DNA from: Smittium culicis
Taxonomy: Eukaryota > Kickxellomycota > Harpellomycetes > Harpellales > Legeriomycetaceae
DNA length: 14,012 nucleotides
Assembly: GCA_001970855.1 (NCBI GenBank)
Contig: LSSN01003795.1
Location: 1-14,012, forward strand
Reading direction: 5' to 3'
A model generated the notes under the pieces. That model had not been told where the DNA came from. It saw nothing but the letters and a program-made list of their open reading frames with translations, and made no database searches. The position numbers were made by a program, and so were the translations under genes. Shown one piece after another: positions 9,768 to 14,012 of this stretch (its first letter is position 1; each line of letters opens with the position of its first letter).

Positions 9768-11488
9768 CTATAGATATGTTGCAGTAGTTCTTTTCTCTGT
9801 GCTAAAATGTTTGTCTTTGATAGGGTACATAAGTATGTTGAGCTTTGGTGTAATTACAAGTAGAGTGTTGGTCGGTATTGCGATCCAGTCATTTCGTTCA
9901 AAGGTGAGGGGCTCTGAAGCAATAACAAAAGATTTGTCTTTTTTGTTAGACCGTACCTAAAAAAATTTTGGAAAAAAGAAAGAAAATGTTGAACAGTTTT
10001 TATTAAAAGATAGCTTTAGTTTAGTATCGTTATTGATTTAATTAAATTAAAAGCAGCTATCAAATGAAATGCTATAATTTTAATAGATATACTGAAATTG
10101 GAGTAAAATATCGTTTAAAATGTGTATAAAAAGTGTTGGTTACCATTTTGTATTGACCATCCTTTTCTGATTTAAACTCTGACCCGGACGAAAAGAAAAG
10201 TGATGCAGCTTCATATTTTTTACTTGAAATATATCTTGTGCAAACGACAGAGACGCCATCAGTTACAGCAAAATTCAATAAGGACGGCTAAAAAAAAATC
10301 CATAAGCAAAAAAAGCGTGGCAGAGTTATTAAATTAAGGGTTTAATAATAAAAAAAATAGTAAAAAGACGAATAAAAAATGGGAAATACATTTGTTATTC
10401 CTTCTTCTTCCAAGTAGGAATTTATTGTGTCTAATGTTTTGAGCATCGCTTCTTTAAGCTCTTTGAACGAAAATACTTTTTTATTAGGGTTGGTTAGCTA
10501 ATTAGAAAAAGATGAATGGAGTTAAGAATAAAACATATATTTCAATAATATTAATTATTTACATGGCTTATAAAGACAGCAAAGGCATGCTCAGCATCAG
10601 TAGTTCCTTGGATATTTGAGTATGCATCATGTGTCAAGTTTGACACTAATTTCCTCTTGATCTAGAAATAAAGAAAATTAGTATTAACGATTAAAATCAG
10701 TACAATAAAGAAGTCTTTTACAATATTAACTTATGTATTATAAATTAAATCATTTAGTTGAAATAATATAATTGATTTTTTACTGAAAGATGTATAGTTA
10801 AATACGAACCTTTGGAAATTCGGCAATATCGCCGTTGTGCATCCACATCAAACTTCCAAACTGCCAAGGATGACAGTTAGATTCGGAAGTGCTCGTGTTT
10901 CCTGTTGTTGCTCTTACATGAGCAAAAATGAGCTTACTTTTGACTTTTTCAGCTATCCTGTAGAGATTAATATTGCTCCAAGCAGGCAAAATAGAAGTAA
11001 AGATGCATCCTGTTTCGCCTGGATTATCGTACCAGCCTAAAATTTGCAATTATTATTAATATTTAATTCAGAAAAGTAAAAAATAATATTTAGATTGGAA
11101 TATTTATTTATGTATTTGATTAAAAAAATAAATTAATTTCAGATACCTATTCCAAAGCCATCCCCTGAAAACGTAATTGAAGAAAAAAAAGTTAGGAATA
11201 GAAAGGGATTTTATAATTTTTTTTGAGCTAGATTAGAGAGATAGAATACCATTCATAGTTCGCCTGTTGTCGATACGGAGTTTACAGTTAACAGATTGAA
11301 GTATGATCGAGTGTGCTGGTTTAGTAATTAACTATTTGCCCGCGAGGTTTATAATTGATAGATGAATATAAATGAGTAAAATTGAATAATGAAATATTTA
11401 ATGTTTTTTAAATAAAATTAAGTATGACAGGGTTTACATCAGCTAGCAAAATCGGCGAATCGCTCTTGTATAGTAGAAATCTGCACAT
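9768..11488 (-). CDS. DUG3-type glutamine amidotransferase, glutathione degradation (8 exons, 305 aa)
   Basis: Minus-strand exons: 11488-11438, 11331-11250, 11164-11147, 11036-10810, 10661-10563, 10497-10390, 10287-10144, 9956-9768. They total 918 nt in frame and end at TAG 9770-9768. Dug3 is a class-II (Ntn) glutamine amidotransferase-like protein. With Dug2 it forms the cytosolic enzyme that removes the gamma-glutamyl group of glutathione, leaving Cys-Gly for the Dug1 peptidase; this is family knowledge. It begins MCRFLLYK, so Cys2 is the expected N-terminal nucleophile, which also fixes the start. Further marks are RRTMNGDGFGIGWY (40-53), FAHVRATT (88-95), NCHPW (104-108) and MHNGDI (116-121, Asn/Gly of the active site). 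Also visible are IKRKL (127-131), NFAVTDG (200-206), EAASLFFSSG (221-230), ASEPLTFER (256-264) and PTNTLLVI. It is shorter than yeast Dug3 (about 357 aa), with a trimmed C-terminus. The gene has introns of 65-187 nt. It shares a divergent promoter region with the hydroxylase gene and lies upstream of the OPT gene on the same strand. Confidence 0.95.
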
Positions 11489-11666
11489 TTTATAATGGAT
11501 TATATTAGAATTAAAGTGATAACGAATATATGTTTCTATCGAATGCAGATTGAGAGATATTTAAAGGCTATAAATCTATATCTATGCGTTTTTCTTAAGT
11601 GGTGTTTAATAAATAGAGTAATATTGCGCTATTTATCTGTTATGCTTGAATGCCAACAACGTCGCG

Positions 11667-11673
11667 TGACTCA
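11667..11673. promoter_or_regulatory. Possible Gcn4/AP-1-type bZIP site (TGACTCA)
   Basis: TGACTCA, in a locally GC-richer context (CGCGTGACTCACAT), lies 179 nt before the DUG3 start codon and 373 nt before the hydroxylase start. The near-palindromic motif is the classic target of fungal bZIP regulators such as Gcn4, which controls amino-acid metabolism genes. Only the motif match and position support it. Confidence 0.35.
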
Positions 11674-11923
11674 CATAAAAACTTTTTAAATCTAGAGGCA
11701 GGCCTATTTTTCTTTTCTGCCAATAATTATAATTAAAGTTTATAATTTCAGCTAATGGTTTAACAGCAACATTAAAGTCCCAATTTCTCATTTTTCTAAA
11801 TTGTTGAGAATATTTAGTACGAATATTTATTGGCCAAGTTTCTTTCCAAAAAAAAAAAACTCAATTTAACATAAACAACGAATTATAATCAAATAAGCAA
11901 AAAGAAAAAAAATTGTTGTGCGG

Positions 11924-11928
11924 CCAAT
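11924..11928 (+). promoter_or_regulatory. CCAAT box upstream of the hydroxylase gene
   Basis: GGCCAATCA is the form preferred by the CCAAT-binding (HAP/NF-Y) complex and lies about 118 nt before the ATG at 12046. This is a motif match only. Confidence 0.3.
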
Positions 11929-11985
11929 CACTAATAACCAAAATCAGAATTGATCAAAAAAATCACTAATAAAAATCAGTATTGA
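11926..11985. repeat. Imperfect direct repeat in divergent promoter
   Basis: A unit beginning AATCACTAATAA, followed by AAATCAG and ATTGA, occurs at 11926-11953 and again at 11961-11985. The second copy lacks a few bases (ACC/A differences and G-to-T). The two copies lie head to tail just before the hydroxylase gene. They may be a local duplication or paired binding sites. Confidence 0.45.
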
Positions 11986-12045
11986 GCTCTAATAAAGTCA
12001 ATATACTGAATATAAAGATTACTATCTCTGCAGATTTAGAGTATA

Positions 12046-13928
12046 ATGGCCAGTATGAACGAGCCATCACGAAAGAAGGCAAAAATAGCTTCCTCTGACA
12101 GATACAAACCATGCCACTCTGATATCCTTATAGACGATCAATTTGCAAATTCCTTTAAATCAATTTTTTGCAATCAAGATCAGAGCAATTTCTCTATATT
12201 CGAAGCTAATAAAGAAACCACGAACATTAACGAAAATTCAGATTCTCCTAAATATATTCTTGTTAAGGAGGATTCGCTAGTTCAAAGTTCCGAAAATTCT
12301 TCTGTTCAATCTAGTATAAGATCTTCGGATGCTCTGGACAAGGCTTGTGATAAAAAAGTCGGTACTATCATTGGATCTCCATTTAAAGTAGGAGTATTGT
12401 ATGACTTATTCGAGAAATCATTTTTGCTTGATTTAAAATCTGAGCTAGCCAACTTGAAATGGAATTTTAGATCAAACGATTTATACGAATTTTACCAGAC
12501 TGATGACTTGAAAATAATTCCTAACAACATAAAATCAGATTGTATAAAAAATCTGTACAATTATTTAAGCAGCGATGAATTTGTAACATTTATGGAAAGA
12601 ATTAGCGGTTCAAAACTTGTTAGAGGGAGGATAGATTTAGCCGCGCAGCAGTATAAAAAGGGAGGTTACTTGCTTTGCCACGATGATTATGTTTCTGGTG
12701 AAAAGTTGCGTAGAAAAATTGCATACATTATATATTTAGTAGAAGAAGATTGGAAATACGAAGACGGTGGTTGTTTAGGACTTTACCGAAAGTAAGCTCA
12801 TTCTTCTAGTCGTCACATCTCAGCCTAAATAATTTTTTATAATCAATGCTAAAGATTTAAATTCATCCTTAAAATTTGTTTGTTCAATTCTAATAACATT
12901 TCTTTTATTGATTCAGAGACGAACGTGGCCTTCCTACAGATATCGTCAAAAAACTAGTGCCAAAGTTTAACTCGATGTCATTTTTTATCACTGGTGAAAA
13001 CTCATTTCATGAAGTAGAGGAAGTCCTTAGAGATGACAATATCTCTAGATGGTCTGTTACTGGATGGTTTTATGAAAGCTACGAAGCTAATGCTGGTGAA
13101 TGCTCTTCGCATCAATCTTCACACTCTAAGCTAGAAGGCCAATCGATTCCTTTATTCTCTGTTACGCCAATACCTATCTCTGCTTGTGAAATAGATGATA
13201 ATAACAGCATATTAAACTTATTCATCAACAACGAATACCTGTCACCTAGTTCTCAAGATCAAATCTTGGATAATTTCTTAGATAACAGTAGTATTGAGCT
13301 AAAGGATATTTTCAATGCTGATATATATAATAATTTTGTTAACGAAATATGCGATCCTAAAAATATTGATAGATACTGGGAAAATACCAAAATTGGTCCT
13401 CCAACCTTAAGAAAGTATAGCGTATTTAAAAAAAACGCTAATAAACCAGATTTTAACTCTTTACTTAAAGATTTCGCTCAAAACTCCTCCAATTCTCATA
13501 GCATTAAATCTCTTGAAAATCTAGTGCTATGTGTTCTACACTTCCTTAATAGCGAACAGTTTTCAAAATTTTTATGCACAGTTACTAACCTCGAATTAAA
13601 GAGCTCTATCCAAGAAGTAAGAAAACTTGATGTAGGCGATTACACCTTAATGCACGATTCTTTTGACGAACCTGAAGGCTTGGACGTAATATTCAGCTTT
13701 TTGCCCAACACTAATAACAATCAAACCACAGCTTATAATTGGGATTCACAAAGATTTAACGGTACTACCCATTACGTTTCTGGTTCTGACGAGTTACTTA
13801 CTATCGAACCTGATAGAAACACTCTGTCTATTGTGTATAGAACAGAGGAAACAAAGAGATTTGTTAAAAAAATCATTTCAAATGCGGAACACCCTAGATT
13901 TGAGGTCGGTATGATTTTTACTGAATAG
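12046..13928 (+). CDS. Ofd1/Tpa1-type prolyl 3,4-dihydroxylase (2 exons, 585 aa)
   Basis: Exons 12046-12791 and 12917-13928 join across a 125-nt GTAAGC...CAG intron to give 585 residues and a TAG stop. An in-frame TAG at 12037-12039 bounds the start. This is a 2-oxoglutarate/Fe(II) oxygenase of the family that hydroxylates a proline of ribosomal protein uS12 (Rps23), affecting translation accuracy. In fission yeast, Ofd1 also controls the hypoxic factor Sre1. These roles are family knowledge. The catalytic domain (about 115-310) keeps the iron ligands His212 and Asp214 (CHDDY) and His280 (NSFHEVEEV), and Arg293 (RWSVTGWF) for the 2-oxoglutarate carboxylate. GGCLGLYRK-DERGLP spans the splice junction. 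The second, degenerate double-stranded beta-helix domain is at about 385-585, with YTLMHDSF, DELLTIEP, NTLSIVYR and a typical FEVGMIF end. The N-terminal 110 residues are Ser/Asn-rich with RKKAK (9-13 region), a possible nuclear signal. The length lies between fission and budding yeast proteins. Confidence 0.95.
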
Positions 13929-14012
13929 AACAATTCTTCAAGTTGACACGCTGTTTTTTTCTTTCTATTGTTAATTTTTACATTTATTTATAAATAATAA
14001 GGATTCATTTGA
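13929..14012 (+). other. 3' flank of the hydroxylase gene
   Basis: These 84 bases after the stop are T-rich, then A/T-rich, with an AATAATAA stretch near 13993-14000 that could serve as a poly(A) signal. No further gene begins here. Confidence 0.4.

Larger units (their letters stand above)
11489..12045. promoter_or_regulatory. Divergent promoter region between DUG3 and the hydroxylase gene
   Basis: The start codons of DUG3 (-) and the Ofd1/Tpa1 gene (+) face away from each other across 557 bp, so both promoters must lie here. Visible elements are TGACTCA (11667-11673), CCAAT (11924-11928, about 118 nt before the hydroxylase ATG), an imperfect direct repeat (11926-11985) and an A-rich tract at 11851-11911. 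A plus-strand open frame of 64 codons at 11495-11689 has no recognisable features and is not called. Confidence 0.55.

Noticed and set aside
9751..9960. Plus-strand open frame of 69 codons that looks like a small membrane protein
   Set aside because: It is the complement of the last DUG3 exon (9956-9768), which reads ASEPLTFER and PTNTLLVI on the minus strand.
10837..11040. Plus-strand open frame of 67 codons
   Set aside because: It is antisense to DUG3 exon 4, which encodes the amidotransferase motifs FAHVRATT, NCHPW and MHNG.
11495..11689. Plus-strand 64-codon frame between DUG3 and the hydroxylase gene
   Set aside because: It has no recognisable motif and occupies the divergent promoter region, overlapping the TGACTCA site.
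12957..13928. Separate gene starting within the second hydroxylase exon
   Set aside because: The apparent start is a GTG (Val263) inside the catalytic domain; splicing 12791 to 12917 restores the complete iron-binding triad in one protein.

Overview
This window is nuclear DNA from a eukaryote, most likely a fungus. The DNA is visibly AT-rich. Every recognisable gene is cut by short GT-AG introns (65-187 nt), and all four proteins are eukaryotic families with fungal-type architecture (DUG3, Ofd1/Tpa1, a fungal oligopeptide transporter, MCMBP). MCMBP is absent from budding yeast. Dense short introns plus strong AT bias fit an early-diverging filamentous fungus, for example a gut-dwelling trichomycete of the Smittium type. 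That placement is inference and is weakly supported. The standard genetic code gives intact proteins throughout.

Layout. Positions 1-1510 hold no confident gene. Two short coding-like patches there may be gene debris or the 3' end of a neighbouring gene. Positions 1511-4293 (+) carry a 13-exon gene for the MCM-binding protein MCMBP/Mcb1 (563 aa). A convergent spacer (4294-4983) follows. Positions 4984-7403 (-) carry a two-exon OPT-family oligopeptide/glutathione transporter (762 aa). A gene-free stretch of about 2.4 kb follows. Positions 9768-11488 (-) carry an eight-exon DUG3 gene (305 aa), including an 18-nt micro-exon. A 557-bp divergent promoter region separates it from 12046-13928 (+), a two-exon gene for an Ofd1/Tpa1-type prolyl dihydroxylase (585 aa). 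The last 84 bases are 3' flank.

How they relate. Each gene model was built by splicing exons by hand. All exon joins keep frame and end in one natural stop. The most suggestive arrangement is the OPT transporter next to DUG3 on the same strand. In yeasts, OPT proteins (Hgt1/Opt1, Pgt1) import glutathione, and Dug3 is a subunit of the cytosolic complex that degrades it. This neighbourhood could be a small uptake-plus-breakdown module for sulfur or cysteine recovery, but the substrate of this OPT cannot be read from sequence. MCMBP (DNA replication) and the Ofd1/Tpa1 hydroxylase (oxygen sensing, ribosomal protein hydroxylation) look like unrelated housekeeping neighbours. I saw no virus, transposase, CRISPR array, rRNA or convincing tRNA.
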